Below, in pieces: positions 38,260-46,177 of a stretch of 64,000 bases of DNA. The stretch covers positions 2,896,001 through 2,960,000 of the forward strand of contig NZ_JAGJBZ010000001.1 in assembly GCF_020010925.1 (NCBI RefSeq), written 5' to 3'. The stretch is from Streptomyces griseiscabiei. GTDB taxonomy: Bacteria > Actinomycetota > Actinomycetes > Streptomycetales > Streptomycetaceae. Position 1 is the first letter of the stretch, and each line of letters begins with the position of its first letter. The notes under the pieces are model-generated. The model was not told the DNA's origin, ran no database searches, and saw only the letters and a list, made by a program, of their open reading frames with translations. The translations under genes were made by a program, and so were the position numbers.

Positions 38260-38278
38260 GCAACAGTACGGTGGGGCC

Positions 38279-38971
38279 ATGACTGTCTGGGACCGACCGG
38301 AGCCGCCGACCCGCCCCGTGCCGCTCGACCGGGAGCGGATCGTCGCCGCCGCCGTCGCGCTGGCCGACGAGGGCGGGCTGGAGGCGGTGTCACTGCGTAA
38401 GGTCGCCGCCCGGCTCGACGCCGGCCCGATGCGGCTGTACGGCTTCATCTCCACCAAGGAGGAGCTGTTCGACCTCATGGTGGACGAGGTCCAGGCCGAG
38501 ATCCTCCCCGAGGAGCGGGCCGGCGACTGGCGAGAGGCACTGCGCGTCCTCGCCCACCGCACCAGAGAGACCGCTCTCCGGCATGAGTGGCTGGCCGACC
38601 TGCTCGGCAACCGCCCGACCCTGGGTCCGAACGGCCTCGCCGTGACCGAGGCCACGCTGGCCGCCCTCGACGGTCACGCCGACGTCGACACCGTCATGCG
38701 TGCCGTGGAGACCGTCGGCGCCTACTTCACCGGCGCCATCAGACGCGAGATCGCGCACCTGCGGGCCGAGCGCGCCACCGGCCTGTCCGAGCGCGACTGG
38801 CAGCGCGCCCACGGCCCCCATGTGACGAGAATGCTGGCCACGGGCCGCTTCCCGGCGCTGGCCAGGGCCGTGCACGACGGCACGGACGTGGACGCCGGGA
38901 CCTCGTTCTCGACCGGCCTGGAGTGGGTCCTCGACGCCGTCGCCACGAAACTCGACCGGCCGCCGGTGTGA
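38279..38971 (+). CDS. TetR-family transcriptional regulator
   Basis: 230 residues from ATG 38279 (MTVWDRPEPPTRPVPLDRER), preceded by GGTGGGG. HTH: AAAVALADEGGLEAVSLRKVAARLDAGPMRLYGFISTKEELFDLMVDE, the standard TetR N-terminal domain. C-terminal part has the tetracycline-repressor-like fold signature (VETVGAYFTGAIRREIAHLRAE). Divergent from the monooxygenase, so likely its regulator. Confidence 0.9.
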   Translation: MTVWDRPEPPTRPVPLDRERIVAAAVALADEGGLEAVSLRKVAARLDAGPMRLYGFISTKEELFDLMVDEVQAEILPEERAGDWREALRVLAHRTRETALRHEWLADLLGNRPTLGPNGLAVTEATLAALDGHADVDTVMRAVETVGAYFTGAIRREIAHLRAERATGLSERDWQRAHGPHVTRMLATGRFPALARAVHDGTDVDAGTSFSTGLEWVLDAVATKLDRPPV

Positions 38972-38974
38972 GAG

Positions 38975-40546
38975 TCAGGGGCGGCACGAGGCGTCCGTGC
39001 CATCGGTGCTTGCTTGTGACCGCTTCGGTGACCACCGCTGGGGCCGGCTCGCCCCGGTGTGCCGTCCCAGCAGTCGCGGCATCGCCGTGAGGGGGAGCGC
39101 GGGGTTGGCAGCCGCGGCCTGCGCCACCTGCTCGTCGGTGTCGGAGAGCAGTTCCACGACGATCGCCGGCGGGAGGGCCGAGTGAGCGGCGGCGAGGGGC
39201 CGTGCCCGGTCGTCCGTCAGACAGGACAGGAGCGCCGGGGCGGTCGCCCGGGGATGCCGGGCGACCTCGCGGAGCGCCTTCCGTACCGGTGGCCGGTGCC
39301 GGGCCACACGCTCCAGGAGCGCCGGGGTCGCGTCCGGATTGGCCGCCACCCCGGTGAGGACCTGGACGCCGAGCCGGTCGACCATGGCGTGCAGCCGGGT
39401 CTCGGAGAGGCCGGGGTGCGAGGCGACGGCGCTGACCACCTGGGCGTCGGGGTCGTCGGCCAGCGCGTCCCGGATCCCGGCCGGCAGATCACGCCGCCGG
39501 GCCAGGAGCATGCGTACGACGGCCTGCGGCGACCGCGCCAGCCCCTGGACCTCGGCCGCCGTCGCGGCGGCGATCCGGGACAGCGGTGTGCCGCCGGTCC
39601 TGGTGGTGGCCGCCAGGCCGGTGAGCACGTCGAGCGGGACCCTCGGGTGCTGCGCGACCCGGCGCCGTACGTCGGGATCCGGGTCGCCGGCCAGCACGCG
39701 GAGCGGGGTGCCGTCGACCGCCGGGTTCTCGGCGAGGTCGGCGCGGACCCCGGGCGCCGGGTCCACCGCGAGCCGTGCGTACGCCTCCGGGGGAAGACGG
39801 GGGTGGGTGGCGAGCGCCCGGCGCAGCGGTGTCGACGGGTGGTCGGTGAAGCGCACGGCCACCTCCGCCGGGGTGGCCGGGTTCGCCAGGGCGGCCCGCA
39901 CCACGTCGTACGCGGTGGAGCCGTGGAAGTCGTCGCAAGGGTCGCCCGGGACCGGGCCCGACCCTGTGACGAGGGCCGCCAGGACCTCCGGGGGCGTCGC
40001 CTCGTTGTGCGCCACCGCGCGGCGGACCCCGGGATGCGGATGCCCGCCGAGCCGGGCGGCCACGTCCGGCCCGGCCCACAGGGCCAGTTCCGCGACGACC
40101 TCCGTGTCGGGGTCCGAGGCGAGGGTCTCCACCACGTCCGGGGGCAGGCCGGGGCAGGCGGCCAGCTTCTCGCGGTGCCGGACCACGGGGTCCGCCGCGA
40201 GGAGGCGAGCCCATCGCGGGTCGCCCCGGCCCTCGTCGAGCAGGGCCAGGGCGACGAGCGGTTGTGCCGTGGGGTCGACGTCCGCGGTGGTCAGCACGCC
40301 TTCGTACGCCAGGCGCACCCCCGCTCCCTCGTCCCGCGAGGCCAGCGCGACCGCCTGCGCCCGGCTGAGATCCGCGCGGCGGGCGAGGCAGAAGGCGAGA
40401 TCGTCGAAGGCGAGATCGTCGAAGGCCGGATCGCCGGAGACGGCATTGGTGTCCGCCATCGCCACCTCGATCAGCCGGTCCAGCAGGCCGGACGGCAGCG
40501 CGGGATTGGCGGCGAGCCCGCACAGGAGAGAGTCCACGGAGGGCAT
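38975..40546 (-). CDS. Leucine-rich-repeat-variant (LRV) solenoid protein
   Basis: 523 residues, MPSVDSLLCGLAANPALPSG. Many ~24-residue units share the pattern NP(A/D)(L/T)P..LL..L or HP.LP...(V/L)..L, e.g. LAANPALPSGLLDRLIEVA, VAANPDATPALLERVARH, AAANPALPLTAMPRLLG, so the whole chain is a helical solenoid of the LRV/HEAT type. No catalytic residues or signal. Such proteins are binding scaffolds; partner unknown. Ends 4 bp from the convergent TetR stop. Confidence 0.8.
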   Translation of the reverse strand: MPSVDSLLCGLAANPALPSGLLDRLIEVAMADTNAVSGDPAFDDLAFDDLAFCLARRADLSRAQAVALASRDEGAGVRLAYEGVLTTADVDPTAQPLVALALLDEGRGDPRWARLLAADPVVRHREKLAACPGLPPDVVETLASDPDTEVVAELALWAGPDVAARLGGHPHPGVRRAVAHNEATPPEVLAALVTGSGPVPGDPCDDFHGSTAYDVVRAALANPATPAEVAVRFTDHPSTPLRRALATHPRLPPEAYARLAVDPAPGVRADLAENPAVDGTPLRVLAGDPDPDVRRRVAQHPRVPLDVLTGLAATTRTGGTPLSRIAAATAAEVQGLARSPQAVVRMLLARRRDLPAGIRDALADDPDAQVVSAVASHPGLSETRLHAMVDRLGVQVLTGVAANPDATPALLERVARHRPPVRKALREVARHPRATAPALLSCLTDDRARPLAAAHSALPPAIVVELLSDTDEQVAQAAAANPALPLTAMPRLLGRHTGASRPQRWSPKRSQASTDGTDASCRP

Positions 40547-40588
40547 CCTGCCCGGCCGCTCACCGAACGGCTCGTGGATTTTCGACGG

Positions 40589-40993
40589 TCAGGAACGCCG
40601 GTCGTCCGCCTCGGCCGCCCGCTCCGCGTTCCGCTTCTTGATGCGGGCGCCTTCCTTGCGGACCTCGGCCTGGGTGGCGCGCTCCTTGCGCAGCCACTCG
40701 GGGCCGTCCTGCTTCAGGGCCTCGATCTGCTCGGTGGTGAGGGCCTCGGTGACTCCGCCGCGGGCGAGCCCCGCGATGGAGACGCCCAGCTTCTCGGCGA
40801 CCACGGGACGGGGGTGCGGGCCGTTGCGGCGCAGCTCCTCCAGCCAGGCGGGCGGGTCCGTCTGGAGCGCGGTCAGCTCGGCACGCGAGACGACGCCCTC
40901 CTGGAACTCCGCGGGGGTGGCCTGGAGGTACACACCCAGCTTCTTCGCCGCGGTGGCGGGCTTCATGGTCTGGGCGGTCTGGTGCGACGTCAT
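40589..40993 (-). CDS. DUF5997-family protein
   Basis: 134 residues from ATG 40993 (MTSHQTAQTMKPATAAKKLG). A helical, charged protein: VYLQATPAEFQEGVVSRAEL, WLEELRRNGPHPRPVVAEKLGVSIAGLARGG, EWLRKERATQAEVRKEGARIKKRN. I recall this pattern as DUF5997; function unknown. Divergent from the LysR-substrate-domain gene with 83 bp between, a pairing that looks conserved. Confidence 0.75.
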   Translation of the reverse strand: MTSHQTAQTMKPATAAKKLGVYLQATPAEFQEGVVSRAELTALQTDPPAWLEELRRNGPHPRPVVAEKLGVSIAGLARGGVTEALTTEQIEALKQDGPEWLRKERATQAEVRKEGARIKKRNAERAAEADDRRS

Positions 40994-41076
40994 GGGGTCA
41001 AGGGTATCGACCGTGCGCACGACCGCCGACCACGTCCCCGACCGGACCGCTGTCCGCGGCCCGTTAGCCTGGTCAT

Positions 41077-41838
41077 GTGACAGGCTCGGATGCACCTTCT
41101 TCGTCCCCCTCGTTCCGGTTGGCGTACGTCCCGGGAGTGACCCCCACCAAGTGGGTGCGGATCTGGAACGAGCGGTTGCCCGACATCCCCCTGACCCTGC
41201 TCCAGGTGACGGCCACCGAGGCGTTCGGTGTGCTGCGCGACCGTGGCGCGGACGCCGGCTTCGTACGGCTGCCCGTGGACGACACCGACCTCAGCGCGAT
41301 CCCCCTCTACACCGAGACCACCGTGGTCGTGATCCCCAAGGACCACGTCGTCGCGGCGGTCGAGGAGGTGACCTGCGAGGACCTGGCGGACGAGGTCGTC
41401 CTGCACCCGCTGGACGACACCCTCGGCTGGGAGCGCCCCCCGGGGGAGCCCGCGTTCGAGCGCCCCGCCACCACGGCGGACGCGATCGAGCTGGTGGCGG
41501 CCGGGATCGGGCTGCTCGTCGTGCCGCAGTCCCTCGCCCGGCTCCACCACCGCAAGGACCTCACCTACCGCCCGGTCACGGACGCCCCCGAGTCCCGCAT
41601 CGCCCTCTCCTGGCCCCAGGACGCGACCACCGACCTGGTCGAGGACTTCATCGGCATCGTCCGGGGCCGCACGGTCAACAGCTCGCGGGGCCGCGCCAAG
41701 CCCGCGGAGGAGAAGAAGCCCCAACAGAAGCCCAAGCGCCCCACGACGAACACCCCCCGCCGCCAGCCCACGGCAGCCCGGGGCCAGCGGAACGCGAAGA
41801 GCGGCGGCAGGCCAGGAAAGCCCCGCCGCCGCTCCTGA
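41077..41838 (+). CDS. LysR-type substrate-binding-domain protein without HTH, basic C-tail
   Basis: 253 residues from GTG 41077. The body resembles the LysR ligand domain alone (FRLAYVPGVTPTKWVRIWNERLPDIPLTLLQVTATEAFGVLRDRGADAGFVRLP, GIGLLVVPQSLARL); there is no N-terminal winged helix. The last ~60 residues are Lys/Arg/Pro/Gln-rich (KPAEEKKPQQKPKRP). GTG is 6 nt after TAGCCT with no SD, so probably leaderless. Could be a solute/ligand sensor; role unknown. Confidence 0.75.
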   Translation: MTGSDAPSSSPSFRLAYVPGVTPTKWVRIWNERLPDIPLTLLQVTATEAFGVLRDRGADAGFVRLPVDDTDLSAIPLYTETTVVVIPKDHVVAAVEEVTCEDLADEVVLHPLDDTLGWERPPGEPAFERPATTADAIELVAAGIGLLVVPQSLARLHHRKDLTYRPVTDAPESRIALSWPQDATTDLVEDFIGIVRGRTVNSSRGRAKPAEEKKPQQKPKRPTTNTPRRQPTAARGQRNAKSGGRPGKPRRRS

Positions 41839-41865
41839 GAAGCGCTTCGGGCCGCAGGCCCGCGA

Positions 41866-41899
41866 GGGGGTGCCCGGCTCACCAGGCCCAGGCACCCCC
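41866..41899. terminator. Hairpin terminator between convergent genes
   Basis: GGGGGTGCC ... GGCACCCCC, 9-bp arms around a 16-nt loop containing TGGGCCTGG. Between the LysR-like gene (ends 41838) and the GH51 gene (ends 41904). Confidence 0.65.
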
Positions 41900-41903
41900 A
41901 CCC

Positions 41904-44387
41904 TCACCGCTCCCTGATCCTCAGGAACGTCACCGAGTTCGCCGGGAACGTGTAGCTGAACTTCTCGGCCACCCCACTGAACGTGGACGTCACCGGCGCC
42001 ACCGGCGTGGCCGTCTCCGTGTTCACCGCGTCGGGCGCGGCGGCCAGCGTGGTGACCCGCGCCTTGGAGCGGACGTCCGCGCCGCCGAGGTCGATCGCCG
42101 CCCGCGCGGCGACCCCCTGCGCGTTGACGACCTTGACGATCAGGTCACCGGTCTTGGCGTCCCGCGTCACGACCTGCCGGAACGGCTCCGCCGGCTTGTC
42201 GTCCTTGAAGCTCCCCCACTCCTTGCCGTCCAGCAGTAGGGTCACCTGCCGGCCGCGCACCTTGACCTCGACGTCGTACGTACGGCCCGTCTCGATCGTG
42301 CCCGGCTTGGAGATCAGCGAGGACTTGCCGCCGTCGACGGCCTGCTCGACCGCGCTGGTGGTGTTGTTCCAGCCGCCGAGGTTCCACCAGTAGAAGTTCC
42401 CGGTGTCCTTGACGCCGAAGGCGACGAGGAAGCCCTCCTTGCCGGCCTTCTTCGTGGCCTTCACCTTGAGGTCGTAGTCGTGCCAGGCGGTGTCACCGGC
42501 CGAGACCATGGTGTTCTCGGCGGCCACGTCGGTCTGGACGTACTGCCCGTCCTGGACGGTCCAGCTGCCCTTGCCGGTGTGGGTCCACTTCGAGGCGTCA
42601 CCGCCGAAGTCGTCGCTGAGCAGGCTCGTGCCGTCCTCGGCCGTGACCGTCACATCGTCGTACGCCGCTGTCGTCGCCCAGGTGGAGAGGCCCACGGCGC
42701 CGGTGATCGGGCCGGTCAGCGCGGGTGTGCCGGTGGCCGTGGACGGGACCACGCGGTCTCCGACGTTGGTCATGAAGAGCTTCTGGGTCTCGTAGTTGGC
42801 GGAGTTCCACGAGGCGTGGTTGTTGAACCAGATCATGTCGGGGCTCCACTGCACATAGTCCTCGTTGGCGAGGAGCGGTGCGTAGGAGGCGAGTTTCACG
42901 ATGTCGGCGTTGCGCTCCAGGCCGGTCATGAACGCGGCTTCGGAGAGGGCGTTCTTGAAGGCGTTGCCCTGGGAGGCGTACTCGCCGAGGAAGACCTTCG
43001 GACCGCTGCGGTCGTAGGAGTCGTAGCGGTCGTTGTTCTGGAGGAACCACTGGGGGCTGTTGTAGTAGTGCTCGTCGACCATGGCGACGTGTCCGTCGCG
43101 GTTCAGCTTCCAGGCGGTGTCGAAGGTGGTGCCCGTGTCGTCGGGGCCGGAGTTCGAGATCACCTTGATGTCCGGGTACTTCGCCGCGATGGCGGCCCGG
43201 AACTTCTGGAAGCGGGCGAAGAACTCGTTCGGCAGGTTCTCCTCGTTGCCGACGCCGAGGTGGGTGAGGTGGAAGGGCTCGGGGTGGCCCATCTGGGCCC
43301 GCTTCTTGCCCCACTCGCTGGTGACCGGCCCGTTGGCGAACTCGATGAGGTCCAGGGTGTCCTGGATGTGCCGCTGGAGGAGGGCCTCGTCGTCGGTGGC
43401 CTTGTTCTGGCCGCAGCCGGTGACGAGGGCGGGCACCACGGGCAGCGGCATGGCGCCGATGTCCTCGGAGAACTGGAAGTACTCGTAGTAGCCGAGGCCG
43501 TAACTCTGGTTGTAGCCCCAGAAGTTGGAATTGGTGGCGCGCTGCTCGACGGGGCCTATGGTGTCCTTCCACTGGTACGAGCGCTTGCGCTCCCAGTTGG
43601 AGGCCTCGCTGTAGTCCTGCATGGAGCCGGTGTTGACGAGGCAGCCGCCGGGGAAGCGGACGAAGCCCGGCTCCAGGGCGGCGATCTTCTCGGCGAGGTC
43701 CTTGCGCAGGCCGTTCTTGTGGCCCTTGTAGGTGTCGCGGGGGAAGAGGGACACCTCGTCGAGGGCGACGGCACCGGCGGAGGCGACGGTGAGACGGCCG
43801 TCGGAGCTGGTCCGTGTCGCCCTGAACGAGAACTTGTGCCTGGCCCAGCCGCCCTTGACCACGACCTGGCCGGCCTCGGCGAGCGGGCCGTCCGCGTCCT
43901 GGAGGGTGACGGTCAGTGACGTGCGGGCGTCGGCGCGCGCCCACACCGAGAAGTTGTACCTCTCGCCCTCCTCGACGTGGACACCGGTGTTGTAGCCGGC
44001 GTTGGTGACGGCCGAACCGGCGCCCAGGGAGAGGTAGTTGCGGTTGCGTTCGTTGAGGCGGCCGACGTCGTTCACGACCTGCGCGGTGCCGTCGACCGCC
44101 CATGAGGTGAGGGGGGTGTAGGCGCGGTTGTCGGCGGTCGAGTACTCGAAGGACCGGTTCTGCACGAGTTCGGCGTAGAGACCGCCGTCGGCGGCCCGGT
44201 TGATGTCCTCGAAGAAGACGCCGTACATCGTGTCGTCGATGTCCGCGCCCTTCGCGGACGGGTCGACGGTGATCGCGTAGTCGGTGACGTCCTCGGCGTG
44301 TGCGGGGGCCGGGACGGAGGCGGCGGCCACCAGGAAGGCGGTGGCGGTGAGGCCGAGTCTCCAACGGGTGCGGGTGCTGCGTGACAT
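41904..44387 (-). CDS. Secreted alpha-L-arabinofuranosidase (GH51)
   Basis: 827 residues from ATG 44387 (MSRSTRTRWRLGLTATAFLV), Sec signal ending ...PAPAHA about residue 31. GH51 marks: MYGVFFEDINRAADGGLYAELVQNRSFEY, LVRFPGGCL-like (FVRFPGGCLVNT), acid/base Glu in HLGVGNEENLPNEF and nucleophile Glu in KVFLGEYASQG. A carbohydrate-binding-type beta region occupies ~105-220, and a laminin-G-like segment (~560-720, SWTVQDGQYVQT) follows. Releases arabinose from arabinoxylan/arabinan. A TTCGA-N4-TCGAA site lies 37 bp upstream. Confidence 0.92.
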   Translation of the reverse strand: MSRSTRTRWRLGLTATAFLVAAASVPAPAHAEDVTDYAITVDPSAKGADIDDTMYGVFFEDINRAADGGLYAELVQNRSFEYSTADNRAYTPLTSWAVDGTAQVVNDVGRLNERNRNYLSLGAGSAVTNAGYNTGVHVEEGERYNFSVWARADARTSLTVTLQDADGPLAEAGQVVVKGGWARHKFSFRATRTSSDGRLTVASAGAVALDEVSLFPRDTYKGHKNGLRKDLAEKIAALEPGFVRFPGGCLVNTGSMQDYSEASNWERKRSYQWKDTIGPVEQRATNSNFWGYNQSYGLGYYEYFQFSEDIGAMPLPVVPALVTGCGQNKATDDEALLQRHIQDTLDLIEFANGPVTSEWGKKRAQMGHPEPFHLTHLGVGNEENLPNEFFARFQKFRAAIAAKYPDIKVISNSGPDDTGTTFDTAWKLNRDGHVAMVDEHYYNSPQWFLQNNDRYDSYDRSGPKVFLGEYASQGNAFKNALSEAAFMTGLERNADIVKLASYAPLLANEDYVQWSPDMIWFNNHASWNSANYETQKLFMTNVGDRVVPSTATGTPALTGPITGAVGLSTWATTAAYDDVTVTAEDGTSLLSDDFGGDASKWTHTGKGSWTVQDGQYVQTDVAAENTMVSAGDTAWHDYDLKVKATKKAGKEGFLVAFGVKDTGNFYWWNLGGWNNTTSAVEQAVDGGKSSLISKPGTIETGRTYDVEVKVRGRQVTLLLDGKEWGSFKDDKPAEPFRQVVTRDAKTGDLIVKVVNAQGVAARAAIDLGGADVRSKARVTTLAAAPDAVNTETATPVAPVTSTFSGVAEKFSYTFPANSVTFLRIRER

Positions 44388-44423
44388 GGATACTCCGCGG
44401 CTCGGGGTGGGGGTCTGGAGCTA

Positions 44424-44437
44424 TTCGAGATGTCGAA
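44424..44437. promoter_or_regulatory. Candidate operator upstream of GH51 gene
   Basis: TTCGAGATGTCGAA, 5-bp arms around GATG, with a further TTCGAA at about 44451. Could be the site of a sugar-responsive (LacI-type) repressor. Confidence 0.45.
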
Positions 44438-44540
44438 CAATGATCAGCACTTCGAACGGCAAGATAGGGAGGCGACCCGGACAGCGTCAACGGGTCGCAC
44501 AGCACCGAAAGTGTCGGAAGTGATCGGAGATGCGGGGCGG

Positions 44541-45074
44541 ATGGGCGATTTCCTGCCGGTGCCCGATGTACTGGCCCATCTCGCTGGCCGCTGGCGCGTC
44601 CTGAGGTCCGTGCGGGATCTCGCCGGCGGTGCGGAAGGGGAGTTCTCCGGGACGACCGTCTTCGGCCCGCCGGACGACGACGGCGACGTCCGCGACCTCG
44701 ACGGCGTCCGCGACCTCGGCGACCTCGGCGGCGGCCTGCTCCACCGGGAGGCCGGTACCTTCGTCTGGCAGGGCGTCCCGCGCCCCGCCGAACGCACCCT
44801 GCGTTTCCTGCCGGGCCCCGCCCCCGGCACGGCGGACGTCCGCTTCGCCGACGGCCGCCCGTTCCACGACCTGGATCTGACCACCGGCCACTGGCGCACG
44901 GACCACCCCTGCGTCGCCGACCTCTACCGGGGCGAGTTCGAGGTGTACGACGAGGACCGCTGGCGGACCACCTGGCGGGTCGGCGGCCCCGCGAAGGACC
45001 TGCTCCTGGTCACCGACCACACCCGCGAGCCCCCGGGCCGAGGCCGAGGGCCTACCGCGCGGCGCCCAGCCTGA
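44541..45074 (+). CDS. DUF6314-like protein
   Basis: 177 residues from ATG 44541 (MGDFLPVPDVLAHLAGRWRV). A beta-rich fold: RSVRDLAGGAEGEFSGTTVF, GLLHREAGTFVWQG, YRGEFEVYDEDRWRTTWRVGGPAKDLLLVTDH. This is the pattern of DUF6314 proteins, beta-barrel small ligand binders in actinobacteria; function unknown. Internal Asp-rich insert (DDDGDVRDLDGVRDLGDLGG). Its last 23 bp overlap the convergent histidine-phosphatase-like gene. Confidence 0.75.
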   Translation: MGDFLPVPDVLAHLAGRWRVLRSVRDLAGGAEGEFSGTTVFGPPDDDGDVRDLDGVRDLGDLGGGLLHREAGTFVWQGVPRPAERTLRFLPGPAPGTADVRFADGRPFHDLDLTTGHWRTDHPCVADLYRGEFEVYDEDRWRTTWRVGGPAKDLLLVTDHTREPPGRGRGPTARRPA

Positions 45075-45627
45075 GGTTCCAGCGGCCCGCGTGCCCCGCG
45101 ACCGTGACCGTCGACAGGGGGCGGATGTCCATGTTCCAGTAGGACGAGGGCGGCGCCTTCAGCGCGAAGACCAGGGCGGCGCGCAGCACGGACGGCTCGG
45201 CCACGGCGACGATACGGCCGCCGTCGTCCGCCGGACGGGTGTCGAGCCAGCCGCCGATACGGGAGATGAAGCCGGTCAGCGACTCGCCGCCGTGCGGGGT
45301 GGCGTACGGGTCGGCGAGCCAGGCGTCGACGGCCGAGGGCTCCCGGGCCATGGCCTCGCCCAGGGTGAAGCCCCGCCAGCGGCCCATGTCGCAGTCCCGC
45401 AGCGCGGGCTGGGCCAGCGGCGCGTAGCCGAGGGCGTCACCCGTGGCCCGGCTGCGGGGCGTCGGCGAGCAGTAGCGCAGCTCGGCCGCCGCCAACGGCA
45501 CCAGCTCATGGGCGGCGCGCTGCACTTCGTCCCATCCGGCCTGGTCCAGCGGCCGGTCGTCCTCGAAACGCTCCGCGAGCAGCGAGGAGCAGCGCGCGGC
45601 GGCGACGAACGTGACCCGAAGATGCAT
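45052..45627 (-). CDS. Degenerate histidine-phosphatase-fold protein
   Basis: 191 residues (MHLRVTFVAAARCSSLLAER). The overall order follows the phosphoglycerate-mutase/histidine phosphatase family (RPLDQAGWDEVQRAAHEL, CSPTPRSRATGDALG, MGRWRGFTLGEA), but the RHG motif is replaced by AARC and the second catalytic His site reads VAVAEPSVLRAAL rather than SHG. So both catalytic His look absent; probably a binding pseudo-enzyme. The preserved R-x-x-T after the first Ser/Thr patch is consistent with phosphate-fold retention. Confidence 0.78.
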   Translation of the reverse strand: MHLRVTFVAAARCSSLLAERFEDDRPLDQAGWDEVQRAAHELVPLAAAELRYCSPTPRSRATGDALGYAPLAQPALRDCDMGRWRGFTLGEAMAREPSAVDAWLADPYATPHGGESLTGFISRIGGWLDTRPADDGGRIVAVAEPSVLRAALVFALKAPPSSYWNMDIRPLSTVTVAGHAGRWNLRLGAAR

Positions 45628-45733
45628 GCGGCGATGGTGGAACGGGGTTCTGCGCAGGTCAAGAGGCGTTACTCAGGAGTTACCCGGGGTATCGCGGCGC
45701 GCACTCCGGGCACGCGTCACCTTGCTCCACCCC

Positions 45734-46177
45734 TCACTCGAACACCAGCGCCATCCACTGGCCGGGCTCGGCGAGCGGCTCGAACCCGAGCTTGGCGTAG
45801 ACGCCGTGCGCGTCGTGCGTGGCCAGCACGACGCGCCGCAGCCCGTCCGACCGCAGCCGCTCGCACACGGCCGCGACCAGCGTGGTGCCGAGCCCCTTCC
45901 CCCGCGCCGACGGGGCGACGTACACGTCGCAGAGCCAGGCGAACGTGGTCCGGTCGGTCACCACCCGCGCGTACGCCACCTGCTCCCCCGAACCCGTCTC
46001 GTACACACCGAAGTTGAGGGACCCCCGGATCGCGCGCTCCTGCTTCTCCCGGGAGCGGCCGAGGGCCCAGTACGCGTCGGTGGACAGCCATCCGTGGACC
46101 CGTCCGACATCGACGCGGCCGGGGTCGTCGGACAGTTCGTAGCCCTCGGGCAGGCCCGGGTTCGGCTCTTCGCTCAT
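45734..46177 (-). CDS. GNAT N-acetyltransferase
   Basis: 147 residues (MSEEPNPGLPEGYELSDDPG). GNAT motifs: FAWLCDVYVAPSARGKGLGTTLVAAVCERL and VVLATHDAHGVYAKLGFEPL. Similar to small acetyltransferases of unknown substrate. The ATG overlaps the stop of the MocR gene by 4 bp (ATGA), so it is co-translated with that regulator. Confidence 0.88.
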   Translation of the reverse strand: MSEEPNPGLPEGYELSDDPGRVDVGRVHGWLSTDAYWALGRSREKQERAIRGSLNFGVYETGSGEQVAYARVVTDRTTFAWLCDVYVAPSARGKGLGTTLVAAVCERLRSDGLRRVVLATHDAHGVYAKLGFEPLAEPGQWMALVFE

